NCBI GenBank assembly: GCA_024663395.1
Contig: JANFAH010000001.1
Coordinates: 1,364,001-1,428,000, forward strand
Origin: Pisolithus tinctorius
Taxonomy: Eukaryota; Basidiomycota; Agaricomycetes; Boletales; Pisolithaceae
Length of the DNA stretch: 64,000 nucleotides
Direction: 5' to 3'
Shown: piece by piece, positions 43,514 to 56,294 of the stretch
Position numbering within the stretch: position 1 is the first letter of the stretch
How the letters are laid out: the number at the start of each line of letters is the position of its first letter
Position numbers and translations under genes: made by a program
Notes under the pieces: model-generated
Told to the model about the DNA's origin: nothing
The model's input: the letters and a program-made list of their open reading frames with translations, nothing else
The model's database searches: none

Positions 43514-46500
43514 TCAAACTCTTTTACTTGGAGATGATGGTGGATCCATATCCAGCAGGTCATTCTCCCATTCTTCTCCCCAACAGAATTCTTCCAATGG
43601 CATATCACTTTGTTGGTGATATTCATCTGCCAGGGCAAATTCTTCAGCAACACATAGCAACTCATCATCCATCACTTCATCCTCATCCTCTTCACCCTCT
43701 GACTCCAATCCATCAAACCTCTCCTCATTATCACCATCAATATATATAACATGACCACCCTGCACCATGCTGTGCAGTTCTTCATCACTTGCACCCCAGT
43801 TCTCATTAGGTGTTCCAGGATAGCCTCTAAGTTGCCTCTTCCACAAGATGCACAGACCTGCTAGTCTCAATGCTCTGCAGTCAAGTTCATATGCAAGATC
43901 AACATCTGCAATGTGTGTTAGTCATGGTAATGCAATGACACATGTCTCTTACCAGCACTCTGTCTGGTTTTCTGCACACGACCCCACTCTTCAGAAAACC
44001 ACTCTGTCAAAGCTCTTCTTTCCTGCAACAGGCGCCTTTCCTCTTCTTCACAATGCCTCAGCTCAAGGAGTGATCTGATCCCTGAGCGCACTTTTTCATC
44101 AGCTAACCATGGGGGTAGTAACCCATCTGAATCATCCCCAAGGCCAATATCCTGCCAAATATCATCATCCACATCCAGTTTGAACAAAGAGTCCCTTGGA
44201 ATCAGGAGTGGGGCTATTGACCCCTGAGGAGCTTTTCCCTTGTGTATGAGGCCTACAATTTGCAGACACAAATTATTGTAGCTACTGGCAAGCTTGGCTA
44301 TTCCTGGTTCTTGTCGCTTCACAGATGCTTCTGTGTGGTTTTGAAGTCTTTGTTCTTCAAGGCAAGTCAAATACAAGGGTATTCATGAATGATGACCTCT
44401 TACCACTGAGAGTCTGCCGATATGAGCATTCCAGTCTTTCCAACTCAAACTTTCGTTGGCGCAGACGATCTCTGATATGTTTCTTGATTGCTAATGCATG
44501 CATGCGAAGCTATGGAACATGGTCTCAATTAGATGAAACCATGTAGAAAATACACTGCCACTAACTTGAAGATCAGCACTCTTTTGGATACTAGCAACAT
44601 CTGAATGCCCATTTATGCCTAGGGTTGCCCTCTGGTTCTGCAAAGCTTCTTTAAAACACTTAACCTTTTGATGACACTCTGCAATTTGGATATTCAAGCT
44701 TGTCATGTCAGCAACCCCATGGAGAAGATCTTTCTCCAGCACTTCTAGCTTGGCCTCATAATTTGCCAATGATTTCTGAGTTGCCATGATTTGCAATATC
44801 ATATTCTCAGCAGCTTTAGAGCTGTGACCTAATTTGATGGTGAGCAGGAGTCATTATTTATATCAGCAGCTTACGAGGAGCTGGCTTTGTCTGTGCAGAG
44901 ACTTGAGCAACCCATTCAGCTTGAAGAGTTGGGATATCAACCCCACATCTCCTTAGGCTTCTGTTTGCAGCAGCCTTCTTTTCTTGGCAATGATTCCAGT
45001 GACACAAAAGCCACTGGCCCAAACCAGTGAGACTCTTCATGTCCAGGTGGCACACCTGGAAGTCAATAACAAAGAGGCGTTGATGATACTGAATAATATG
45101 TTAGCTTGAATCAGATGTGGCATACTGCACACATACCCCAGAAACACGAAGAGATGGTATCAGCCCTTTGATTGAACTCCAAAAACGCTCACATCCCTCT
45201 CCATCAGATAGCCCAAATCCTTCACATTTTCGGGGGTGATAGATAAGCTGACATGCCCATTGATGACCAAAGGCATGAAATACTGAGATGGCAAAAGAAA
45301 TACGTGGCAGAAATGACTTGAGAAAACCCCACTTCCTGCAGCTCTGTTCCAGTTGACAACCTATGTCATATAACAGCCCAATACAAAAATTATCTGGGAG
45401 ATGGCCAAAAAGAGATTTGATAAGGGCAAGTGCATAATGTTGCCTCTCCCCAGCTGAAGTCATATTTGCAAGGTAAATGACACAATCATGATGACAGAGT
45501 AGGGCCATGACACCAGTATCTGAAAAGAACTGGGTACTTGCCTACACTGCCATCAGACCAATGGAGTCAGAATAAATGACTAAGACTCACTTTCTGGCGC
45601 CTCTCATCAGCTGCAGTAAAGGACTCATTACAACCCTTCAGCACTGACATTGTTATCCTCATTCCCTCTTCAAACTCATCCTCCCCATCACCAAGATAAT
45701 TCTTTTTCAAAGCCTGTCCACTCCTCCTTTGGGTTGAAGACTTTGACTTTCGCAACTCATTAACCTCATGCTCCATAGCACAAATATCTTCTTGTGAAAG
45801 AAAGACTGTAGCTGTAGGGTTTACTGGATCATCTGGATGCCCACTTCTGCACTTCTGAGTAAAACAAGCATCAATGCAAACAATTGCATCAACATCAGAA
45901 AAGCTAGAACAAAGGAAATTTTAGCAGTTGACAAAACTATATCCACCAAGTGACATACCCATGTTCACTATTATTGTTCTGCCAGCTCTGGCCACCAAAG
46001 CATAAAGGACAACGCTGTCGTAGGTATTCTGATGGCCTCATCTTTGAACTGAAGACATCATTGTCTGAGGAACTTGGCAATGGGATTGCAGAGGTGATGT
46101 TTGATGGTGGACTAGCAGATTCTTGCAGTTGTTGTTGGACATATTCATCAAGGGATGTTTCCAGAATACAATACCAGTGATATGCATTACTGAACCTCTG
46201 GCGTATACCCACCTGCAAGTATCATCAGCAATGATCCATGACTGAGAAGAACAACCAAAGTATGCATTAATAATATAGCAACATCACCACAAACAATACC
46301 AACAAACATCCTACCCTATCAATATAACACTACAGCAGTCCCAAGAAACAGAACATGTCACACATGCATGCACTTATAACCATGAAATAGTCATGCATCA
46401 GATTAAGATATACTACCTACATAGCAGAGTCATCTGTACTACAGTCACTATGGCAGTAATGTATGTTTTACGAAGTGGAAAAAATGGGGTAATGATACAA

Positions 46501-47330
46501 AACATGACAATTCCATACCTTTGTGTCCACCTTATAACCCATAGCTGCAAGGTATGCCTCAAGGGACTCACACCATGCTGAAGTGTTTGGAGGTATGCGC
46601 ATGAAGAGTTGTTGGACAAAGCTGAGAAGCTGTAGGCTAACAGCAAGTGTTGGCCCCAGTGGGGCACAGGGGAAGTAGCCCATCCAAAGGAGTTGGAGGG
46701 CTGCAGGTGCACAAGGACAGACAGCCAGATCAACTGATTGCAGAGCTGCCATGAATGCATCTAAGCAGAGGAAAATGATGAAGAACACAGAAATCTCACC
46801 ATTGAAATCAATGCAAATGACTCTCAGCTTTCGAGTCTGGTGACAACCACACGTCGGCAGTTCGTAGTCAACAGGATTCCAGAAGTGGTTGGATAGTCGT
46901 TGATATGCAAGGTACGGCTGAAGGAGGGAAGGGATGACAGTGTGTGACCACTGCTGCCACTGCTTCATTTTTTTTCGGGCATTCCTAGACGGTGACAGGA
47001 GCGGGTCTTGGCTAATATGTAGCCCATCGGTTAAGCGGTCGAAAGCAGCATCATGGGAGAGGTCACATTCACTACCCGCAGAAGGCTCTAACGGGCGAGC
47101 AGCGCTTGAAGCAGAGCGGTGTCAGATGTGGGGGTCGGAGGAATCACTGGGGTGTTGTGTGAAAGCACGACGGCCAGGTAAGGTGAGCAAGCGCTCAACA
47201 GGAAGGTAAAGCCCTGCAGTTCCAGGAACACGGCGCGAAGGTTCAGCAGTCTGATGGTCAACAAGGACTGCGAGATCATCCACACGGAGCGAGTTGGGAA
47301 TCTGGTTCGTCGGGGCGGTAACTCATACAG
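43514..47330 (-). pseudogene. KDZ (Kyakuja-Dileera-Zisupton) transposase gene with CxC cluster
   Basis: The minus-strand exons keep family order. An N-terminal Leu-Pro-Pro-Arg-Arg block (about 47325) is followed by a Cys-Gly-Cys cluster segment before Cys-Ile-Asp-Phe-Asn (about 46860-46800). The KDZ core follows: an Ile-Asp-Ala-Cys-Phe motif (about 45880), Gly-Glu-Arg-Gln-His-Tyr (about 45440), Tyr-Asp-Ile-Gly-Cys-Gln (about 45370), Phe-Gly-His-Gln-Trp (about 45260) and Asp-Gly-Glu-Gly-Cys-Glu-Arg-Phe-Trp (about 45195). Coiled-coil and acidic C-terminal exons follow (44802-43514). Small introns separate exons; the splice sites were not all resolved. A TGA at 47124 and a frameshift near 47305 damage the N-terminus. 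KDZ enzymes move DNA transposons in fungi. Many sites that are Arg in this family read Cys or His here, and the gene body is CpG-poor. Confidence 0.85.
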
Positions 47331-48135
47331 AGGGACCACGCCTAGTAAGCTGTTTCAGTCAATGAAAAGACATCTATGAAATCGGTCAGACGCATAAACT
47401 GTCTAGGCGAGTTAGTGGTAGACGACGATCCTGCAACACCAAGTTACAGGACTGTGACCAGGACACCGAATCCTGGTTGCTGGAAGGCAACCCCAAGATG
47501 CCACCAGCATGTCTCCAATAGTTAGCCTCCAGTGTAGAAAAGCGAACTGACCTTTGCACACGACTAGCGAGGGCGATGGGGAAACACTGGAAGCATTTCT
47601 CAATTTCTTTGCTAAAAACATTTTAAAAAAAGATTGAAAAATGAGACTCTTTAATTTGGGATGTTTTTGTGACAAATATTGTAAAAACATATAGGATTTG
47701 TATTGTCTACCATGCCTCACAAAATATTATCAGAAAAACTTAAATTGTTGCATATAAAATAATTATGGATGTTCAGTAGAATGATTTTGAGTACAATATG
47801 TGTGATACATTGTAAATAGTTCTCCAATATATCTCACTTTTTTTTTGATTTAACAGTCTGCTTTTTTGTGAGCAGAAAGTTTAAAAGGTAGGAAGTATTT
47901 ACTTAGCCCAAATATTGTACTGCAATAATGAATTGTGTGCTAAAGCTCATCTGAAAAACATTCTGCCTTTTTTATGCACAAACATGTAATATGCAGTGAA
48001 ATATTTTTCAACAAAAAATCAAATCCCATATAAAGTCTTTCCACATGAAAATCATAGATCAAAACATCAAAAATTACTTCTGGATGAAATATTGAGTATA
48101 TTATTACATGTTCCAGGCTGTCATTGTCATCATGT

Positions 48136-48164
48136 GGTGGTGGTGGTGGTGGTGGTGGTGGTGG
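48136..48164. repeat. (GGT)n microsatellite
   Basis: About nine uninterrupted GGT units after ATGTGGTGG, just inside the left TIR. Confidence 0.9.
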
Positions 48165-48355
48165 GTTGGTACTGACAATGGTAGTTGAGTGTTGTTGTAG
48201 AGCTCACAAATTATGCTGATATAATCATGCAATGCATCCAGTCCTCTGGCCTCTGCCTTCCATCCCTCTGAATCTCCCCTCTCCCCTCTCACCATTCTAA
48301 CACTCTTCCAACCTCCACTCTGAAATCTGAAGGCTGAGCTTGTACAAGGGATGCT

Positions 48356-49086
48356 TCAAGAGCAACAACTCACTGTAGTCCTAGGAGTGCTTGAGATGGA
48401 GCATGTGACCCAAGCATCAACACTCACTGTGTTCCACTTCACATTAATTTCTGGGTGGTCCCAGCTGAGATGCTTGTGAAGCACTGTGTGGTTGTTGAAT
48501 GTACCATGCAAATCACACATGACACAAGACCATGACTGAACAGTGGTCCTACTGGTAGTGGATGCCACTTCCTGCTCTTCAGTGCCATTGGGGGGGGGGG
48601 GGGCATGGACATGTGATAGAAATGGGATGTGCCAGTGATGACTGGATTAATCCCAAGCATCTTGCATCTGACTTTGAATCCTTTTTGTACATTGCACCAG
48701 AGGAAGGGGAATCTTGATTGAGCAGAGTGAGTTGGTTCCTCCATGACATCATCATCTGCTATATCATGCACTGTGCTGTGATCTGCAGTGTCATACAAAG
48801 ACATGTTCTCTTCTTCTGAGTCATCACATAGGTTCTTGTGCTGCTGCTCATCTTGGGGTGCTGTGCACTTCATATCCACTTTAGGCTGACCAGATTTGAC
48901 ACCAAACTGTAATTTTCTTGCAGCCTTGAAACCCACCTTTGGCTGCCTACAAGACTTGAGCAGCACACAAGCTGAACCCAATGCCTTCACTCCACTTCTG
49001 CCTCTTGGCTTTGTCAGACTTCCTCTGCACTTTGATTCTAGCCCTCTGGCAGTGTCAGAGTTTGTCAGAGTGAGTGGTCCTGACAC
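48356..49086 (-). pseudogene. C2H2 zinc-finger ORF split at a 14-base homopolymer
   Basis: ATG at 49086 opens a frame with a basic N-terminus and an acidic middle (Asp/Glu near 48800). After a proline stretch encoded by 14 C residues (G on the plus strand, 48590-48603), the frame carries on without a domain to 48439. In the neighbouring frame, downstream of the same tract, a finger appears: Cys-x2-Cys, then two closely placed His and a further His five residues on (about 48530-48460). So a length change in the tract probably separates the two halves. Such fingers occur in Agaricomycete transposon-borne genes. Function unknown; it may bind the element's own ends. Confidence 0.55.
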
Positions 49087-50412
49087 ATAGGTTTTGACCT
49101 CAAGGCACTTAAATTGGTACTAAGCTGTATTTAAAGAAGAGCTGTAGGGGAAGCATGTGCACTTGGTATAGGGAGGCTCAGACCATGCATGGGACAACCA
49201 CTGGCAGGAGCAGCAGGATGAGGATGAGGGGGAGCCACAATTGTAATTACAAACACTGCAAAATTAGTTCCATCACCACCCACAGGCCACTATATCCATG
49301 CACCCCCATTTCAAAATTGGCCACTCATTTTGCCAGATACTCAGATGACACTCAGATGGTAGTCTGATCAGCTTGGCTTGAAGTGGCAATGCACTTGAAA
49401 GCAATGGCAGTCACAAGATCTACAACTATACAGTAGTCCACTACTTAATACTACATACTGTGTGCATTGAATGACCTGTGTTCAAAGACTCCTTTGTGCC
49501 TCTCAAAGGGACTGATTCAATATCTTAGAACAATGTAACCACAAGCATCAATATATGTTGCCTCAACTCAATACAGGCATTCATGCTCTCTTTCAGTTAT
49601 AATGCATGAAAATAAATTCAGTACTACAATTACAATAGGCATCAAGTACAGGCATCCATACACCAGGATGCTTGAGCCAGGAGATCATGGGCAAGTAGGT
49701 TGAGAGGCAGGCAAAGCCTTGAAAGCAATGGGACTCAGAGAATCATCAAATTCACATTTAAATTTGTTTACTATTTTTCTTTTTTCAATTAAATCTTTTC
49801 CCTTACTTACAGAGCCTCAGTCAATCTTGTCATCACTAAGGTATATCTTATCACTTACTTTCTTATTTATACTGTACCAATTGCTCTTGTAATAATATAT
49901 TCAATATTTCATCCAGAAATCATTTTTGATGTTTTGATCTATGTTTTTCATGTGGAAAGACTTTATTTCTGATTTGATTTTTTCTTGAAAAATATTTCAC
50001 TGCATATTAAATGTTTGTGCATAAAAAAGGCAGAATGTTTTTCAGATGAGCTTTAGCACACAATTCATCATTGCAATACAATATTTGGGCTAAGTAAATA
50101 CTTCCTACCTTTTAAACTTTCTGCTCACAAAAAAGCAGATTGTTAAATCAAAAAAAAAAGTGAGATATATTGGAGAACTATTTACAATGTATCACACATA
50201 TTGTACTCAAAATCATTCTGCTGAACATCCATAATTATTTTATATGCAACAATTTAAGTTTTTCTGATAACATTTTGTGAGGCATGGTAGACAATACAAA
50301 TCTTATATGTTTTTACAATATTTGTCACAAAAACATCCCAAATTAAAGAGTCTCATTTTTCAATCTTTTTTTAAAATGTTTTCAGCAAAGAAATTGAGAA
50401 ATGCTTCCAGTG

Positions 50413-53400
50413 AATGATGCAGGCATACCAGTATGGATGGGGAGCAAGTCCATCCTGGTTCGGACACTCATCTTCATGCACTAAGACCATGATATCCACA
50501 TGCGTATGGGGGTTTAGGGAATCCTGTGCTCGGTGGCAGTCGTATGATGTATAGTTTATTCGAATCGACTTGTGTCGGTAGATGCGGTCGTTGACAAAAT
50601 GGAGGGCATTCCGCTGATCTCTTGTGAAAGCTTCTTCGTCACCGTCGTATTCCTTGCCGAAGATTCGAGCCAGGATGTGGTCCTTGAGTTTTGGCAAAAA
50701 CTTCTGTGGAGGATGCAAAGTATTAGTGACAGCGCAGGCCTGACTGATACAAGAGTACTAACCCGAGTAGCGAGGTCGTCCGCATTCTGCCCAAGCCAGC
50801 TTGAGATATGTAACAAGTATTTCGTTGAAGGGGATATATGATACTGTTCTTCGGGTCTCAAGTAGGGTAGCGGATCTTGCTCTGAAAAGGAAAGCGCTGG
50901 GTGCGGATTAGACATGGATGCGTCTGCAGTGTGGACATGCGAATCCCTGGCATTATGGTGGTTGCGAAGTTTGTGGAGTAAACACTCGCATTGTTGCTGT
51001 TTAGCGATACCATGAACAAACTTGATCTTGTTTGTCTGTGCGTAAAACCGTTTGACGCGCCGATGTTCTAGCTCACCCTGAGTCACGCAAATAGCTTTCG
51101 TTACTGCAATTTCAGTGCCAGCAAAGTGACTTACCACTTGAGTAGAGTAGTTGTCTGTAGTCCCAAAAAGCCGAATTGATGCTACATAGTCTCCCAAGGT
51201 GTGCAGTTTGTATGTTGAGAGATTGAAGGTTCGCTGTTGTGGGCCAGTCTGCGCTGTAGCAGGCCTTGAATTTCCATCTCCCTGAGCTCTTGCGGCTGAT
51301 GCAGCCATACGTCGACCACGTGCAGCCTCCTCAGATGGTAAGTCTTTCGTTGCAATTTGATCACATACAGCAGTTTTGAAGTGACGGAAGAGGCATCCAA
51401 GCCTTGTCGTTGAGCTATCGAGGAAGTGAAGACTTGTTTTGGTATGGAGCCATAACTTGGCGAGTGCGTGCCATGTCACCAGCTCGAAAAGAAGGTCCAT
51501 TGTTGTGTCGTTGTATGGAGGGGGAAGTAGACCCTCAAAGATGGGAATTGAGCACTGCAAGGATCATAGCGTGTCAGTCTCCATTCAAAGCAAAGCAAAA
51601 ACACACATACCTGCAGAAGGTCTTCGAAATCACGCGCAGCGAGTTTTTTCATGGCTGATGCGTTATTGCTGAACTTGCGGATGGTATCTCGACCGAATGT
51701 AGGGACCTGTCGATATCTGTGCATGCTATTCAGACGGCACGAATATAAGCGCAAAACCAGTTATTACCGTTTATTCAACTCCTGTATTCTATCACCTCCA
51801 AGTGCGTACAGTATCCGTATTAAATGTGTGAACACGGCCTTCCAGACACCGAGTTCGAACTCATGAAGAAGGTCAGGAACAAGAAGGGAATATATGTTGA
51901 GGCTGAACTGAGCTAGCCACTCCGAAAATGTGCTCTGAACCACGGATTAGATGACAATAGAAATGGAGAAAGATGGATGATACTCACACGCAGAGGCACT
52001 AAACCATGAATACCCAGAAGAGCATCGACGACCTGACTAACAAAGCTGCGACCTTTCTCAAAGATCCATCTTCTAATGGTGTTGATCTTCTGCCAGATAC
52101 TTGGGTCATCAGAGCATGTGTAGCGCTCACAGCGCATTTGATCATTCTTGGAGCCAAGCATTAAAATTTGATCCTTCTTGATGAGGCAGCGGGGACAAGG
52201 GCATTTCCCCAGATACTTCATGCACACGATGAGAACCCTGAAAAAACTTACAGTGAGTGATACCATGTGTGAGATATGAGGAGCGATCACTTACTTTTCT
52301 GGATAGTCAGCTGCATAAGTAAAAAATCGTGGGAAAACTTTGCGAAGGACACCGTCCGGAAAGCGAATGTCAAAGCCATGTTCGTAGGCATGTATGAAGT
52401 CCGCATCCAAAAGGTGATTCCATATAGAATGGAAGAGCTCGCGTCTGCAGTGGGTAAGAGTCATGGAACTTGCGCTCTTTCCAAATAAATATTGATAGAC
52501 CTCTTGAATCCGATCTGGAAGCTGTGAAAATAGAGTTAGCGATTCAGTAAAAAATGGAGTATCTGAAGCAATATTACCTTAGGGATATAGGCAAGGTGAT
52601 GTGCGGAAAAGGACATTGGTTTGCAGCGGATATATTTTGATTGATTTCCAATGAACATGTAGATTGGCCAGAGCGCTGCATTTCCGAAATTTGCGAGGTG
52701 GGTTGAATCTGACCACACCATGATAGCAGCGATGACGTTCTCTAGAGTACTGGTGGTAGGTTTTTGGCATTGTATGGACTCGTGCTCTGCTAGCATCGCA
52801 TCACCAGTATATAGATCGCCGTAGATTCGCTCCGGTTGTGCACTAGGACTTCGTTTCCAAAAGAGCTTGAATGGCTTGATGTGAAACGTCTGAGTGGAAA
52901 CCTCGTTGAAAGCAGATCTCAATAACTCCAGCGGCTTGCGATAGAATAAGTCTGGGACCTCGAACTTGGGGGCATCGAGTTCAGAAGCAAACTGAACTTT
53001 TTCGGCAGGAAGCTTGACTTTCACAGATGTCTTGTTCCAGTTGTCAGTAGAAAGCATGGAAGGTGTATTGGCGTTGTTGGGATACTTGTCCATGCGCTGG
53101 GCCTTGCGAGTGGCACAGAAACCGCACAGATCCTCACAATCGAAATCTTCAGCTAGGATTACTTCATTCACCAAGCGATCAACATCAGCGAGCGACTTTG
53201 TATTAGAAGAATTGTAGAACCATTGCATGAGACGGAACGTAGTGGGATTTAAGAAAGGCACGAAAAACGACCGAGCGGTGTCCTGCAGCGATTCTAGGCG
53301 TGATCCAAGTCCCAAGCCTGACCACCAAGAGTTGTTTGGAGGTAGTCCACAACTTGGCTCAAACGTCGAGCTCTCAAATGTTTCATTGAGAGACTGTAGG

Positions 53401-54014
53401 TTCTCGGGATCGTAGGTAGGGAAGTTACGAAAATACGAGCAGAAGAGGCCATAACTGTCAGGTTCAGTATTGACATACGATGACTCGAAATCTTCAAGAT
53501 CAATCAGTGGAGGCGAATCGGGATGGGATGGTAAGTCAGAGGATGGAACAGCATCAGTGCCATCGTTGAGGTGGGTAACGTGAGGTACAGGATTGTGAAG
53601 CGAAGGAAGTTCATCACAGTATCGCCTAGGAAGACAGCGCACACGATTGGGGAGACCAGAAGGTCTATAATCAGGTTCGGGTTCTGCAAAAGAGATCTGG
53701 TGAAGAGATTAGCTGGAGTTCTTGATGGTCACTTTTGCATAAGATGGATAGACACTTACCTCGCCTTGTACATCGTCATGCCATGCAAAGTCGTCGTCTC
53801 CTCTCTGTAGGCTCTCTGATCCAAGATCTACATTCTCCTCAGCAAGGCGCTGAACTTTTTCTGCCTCAAGTTGGAGATCCTCATCCCGTTGGTGTTGTTT
53901 TTGAAGCGCAAGAGTTGTTGATGGGAGGAAACTTGTGCATTTAGATCGATGCATGGAAAGCGCCCTTTGACTAGTGAAGTCGGTTCTGTGACAACCTACA
54001 CAAAGAAGTTTCAT
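50413..54014 (-). CDS. Plavaka (CACTA-type) transposase, 9 exons, 3' end missing
   Basis: Exons 54014-53760, 53696-52578, 52521-52295, 52237-51988, 51934-51768, 51716-51611, 51554-51135, 51077-50763 and 50703-50413 join into 1,050 open codons with GT-AG introns of 48-64 bp. The N-terminus has a finger-like Cys-x2-Cys...His-x3-Cys (about 54000-53940). The core includes Trp-Ser-Asp-Ser-Thr-His-Leu near 52710, a Cys-Pro-Cys-Pro-Arg-Cys cluster (about 52195) and a Leu-His-Glu-Phe-Glu-Leu-Gly-Val motif (about 51870), all usual for Plavaka. The C-terminal exon breaks off where the CACTG element begins, after a His-Pro-Tyr-Trp-Tyr-Ala block; the expected last 100 or so residues are not found on the other side. 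The start is the ATG before the finger; an in-frame ATG at 54050 is possible. It is CpG-rich with no stops, so it is young. Confidence 0.88.
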
Positions 54015-54207
54015 CAGTACTGTTAGTAGTAGCAGCCTTCGAAGGCCCACAAGCTGCTACTAATCACAATAAGCTATTGGAAGGGTCTGTAAGGTGGAAC
54101 AACTCGAATGACACGGTCACGTGGCAATGGTGCATAGACATACTTATACCTACACGAGTCACATCCTTAGGGGCTCGCATTTTCTCCCCCCTTAATTCTT
54201 CTCTCCC
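54015..54207. promoter_or_regulatory. Shared divergent promoter region
   Basis: 193 bp separates the start codons of the Plavaka transposase (minus) and the DUF6698-type gene (plus). No clear TATA box. A CCCCCCTTAATTCTTC pyrimidine tract lies before the plus-strand ATG. Co-regulation is inferred from the head-to-head spacing only. Confidence 0.5.
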
Positions 54208-56038
54208 ATGGACGACACACTGCCAAACCCAAACTCTTCCAAGTCCCTTGTTGTCAAAGGCCATCGAAGCAAGAAAAGAAAGTAAGTACTAGTACATGCT
54301 ACTCATATAATAGTACTGTGAGACTCTGGAAGAATCGAAGATGACCCAATGGTCATTTACTGTACCATGGGACACCGCCTTGCTTATACCATAGACATGT
54401 TCGCAAACGTCTCCATCACGTTCAGAGTTGGTATAGCTTGCGATAAGGGTGGAACTCCTGGATTCCCATTGTAAGTTCATTGCGTGGTCAATGATGCCCT
54501 GGTACTCACCATATTGATGTTTCAAGGCCTGAAGATGACAAAGAACGCTTGCTCCGAACATATCGAGCCGTCCTTGAAGCAGTCCCTGATTTGTCCAAAG
54601 CGATCGACAACGCGAATGGGCAAAAGCTTGAGGAAGCCCTCGAAATGGTAAGTCATTCTATTCTCCATTCATCTAACCGCATATATGCGCATTGTTTTAG
54701 GTCCAGGAAGGTGTTACCTGCTGCCGCACTGATGACTGTGGCTCCCTCAAATGGCCTGGCCTTAACTATGTTCTGCTCAACACATCTGCCCTCGTGCCTT
54801 CCATTCCCCCGACTGACACTTCCAAGTCATTGCGTGGTTTCCACCATCCTCAACTGGCGTGTCTCTTGTGTCTGCACAAGTACATTTCTGAATTCGACCA
54901 GAGTCCAAACCAGTAAGTCACTGGCTGCTACCTTACAGCATACATGCTGACTATGTCATATACTTGCTCAGATACGTAGACTGCATCTTGAATGGGGACC
55001 TCATTTTCAAAGTCTGGCCACTACCGTCATTCCTATACGACCAAACGAAGCCTTATAATCTGGACGACATCCAAGATGGTCTCTTCCATGGCCATGTGTT
55101 AGTACGCGTAAGCCAAGATCACCTGTGTTGCGTTGATTAATCGTTAACATCCTATTGGTGGCAGTTTTATAAACACATCTTCTGTGGTTGCTCGACTGCT
55201 GTGGGCGCCTCCACGATCGCAACAAAACCATCCAAGAACAAGATCCACAGTATCAAAGAAGTTTCGGAATTCACAATCGCTTACACAGTGGTAATGGCAT
55301 ACTTTACTTTATCGTCAGAGGAAATGTTCAGGAAGGCAGCAGGAGGACTTGTTTATGGAGACTTTTATTGTACAATCATCTCGCTTTTCGAGGAGAAGGA
55401 GACCGATCTGTGGGTGAAGGAAACTTTGGCCTGGTGGAACCAGTGAGTACTCCAATTCACCAATCGTTCTGCCTCCAACCTCACTATCATCTTACAGGCA
55501 GATTTATGGCAATAATTCTTCCGAAGACTCGAATGGCGATTTGGGTTCTGAGGAGGAGTGGCAAGCCGTCATTGCGCAGCGAGCTGCTCATCGCCAGCTC
55601 AACCGAGTCAACTCTGTGTCCATCGATCCTGTGTTGAGAGGTAAGCCCATCAGTCTTCCCGCACGACCGATCTCAACCGAAACCATCACTGCAGGGGCTT
55701 CAGCCACTGCAAGCACCTCCTCTGTGCATAACGGAATGCAGGCTGCGACCACCGTCTCCTCTGGCATTGCCTTCTCCTCTGTGCATAACAGAATGCAGAC
55801 CACGACCACCATCAACACTGACAGTGCCTTCTCCTCTGCACATAACGGAATGGAGACCGCGACCACCGTCAACACCGACAGTACCCTCTCCTCTGTGCAC
55901 AACGAAATGCACCTTGCCCCATTGCCCCTCTCCAGTCCTGAGCCCGAGGCTCGTCCTCCTCCCCACTCCACCGCTTCTCGTGGGGGACCAAAAGGAAGAG
56001 GAAGAGGCCGTGGAAGGGGTGCTCGCCAGGGGGCTTGA
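54208..56038 (+). CDS. DUF6698-type protein, 6 exons
   Basis: Exons 54208-54281, 54527-54647, 54701-54912, 54972-55107, 55165-55442 and 55498-56038 join in frame to 453 aa; intron 1 is long (245 bp), the others 53-59 bp. The central part (exons 3-5) has the pattern of the Agaricomycete DUF6698 family. It has a Tyr-Asp-Gln-Thr-Lys-Pro-Tyr start, a His-Ile-Phe-Cys-Gly core, a helical Phe-Thr-Leu-Ser-Ser stretch and an ending in Leu-Ala-Trp-Trp-Asn. The last exon holds four imperfect repeats of about 21 residues around Ser-Val-His-Asn-x-Met, then a Pro-rich part and a Gly-Arg-Gly-Arg tail that could bind nucleic acid. Function of the family is unknown. Its head-to-head position with a transposase suggests it is an accessory gene of the transposon. 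Confidence 0.75.
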
Positions 56039-56294
56039 ATGGGTATCTTCTGATCCCTTTTCGCTCCCTACCTCACTGACCATTGCTTCTCAAGCAGATG
56101 CTGCAATCTTCCACATCTGTGCTGTTACCCACTTGAGTGTCATCTTTGCTCTGCCGCCTTTTTCTCTTGCTCATGCAAGTGGCCTCATTTGTTTCTGCTG
56201 TCCTGTTGCCTGCTTCATCCTGTACTGTCCATTTTCCACTGTTCATGGACCAACATCATGACTGGATTTGCATGTAATGTACTATCAATACAAT

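Larger units (their letters stand above)
47585..50412. mobile_element. CACTG-ended TIR element, 2.8 kb, non-autonomous CACTA-like
   Basis: Both ends begin CACTGGAAGCATTTCTC inward. Terminal inverted repeats of about 525 bp (47585-48109 and 49888-50412) are nearly identical. CACTR ends fit the CACTA/EnSpm superfamily, to which Plavaka elements are assigned. Flanking AA on both sides is a weak 2-bp duplication. No transposase lies inside; the interior has one minus-strand zinc-finger ORF. The right end lies within the last visible exon of the Plavaka gene. Confidence 0.8.

Noticed and set aside
55588..56083. Minus-strand 127-codon ORFs
   Set aside because: They are shadows of the repetitive last exon of the DUF6698-type gene.
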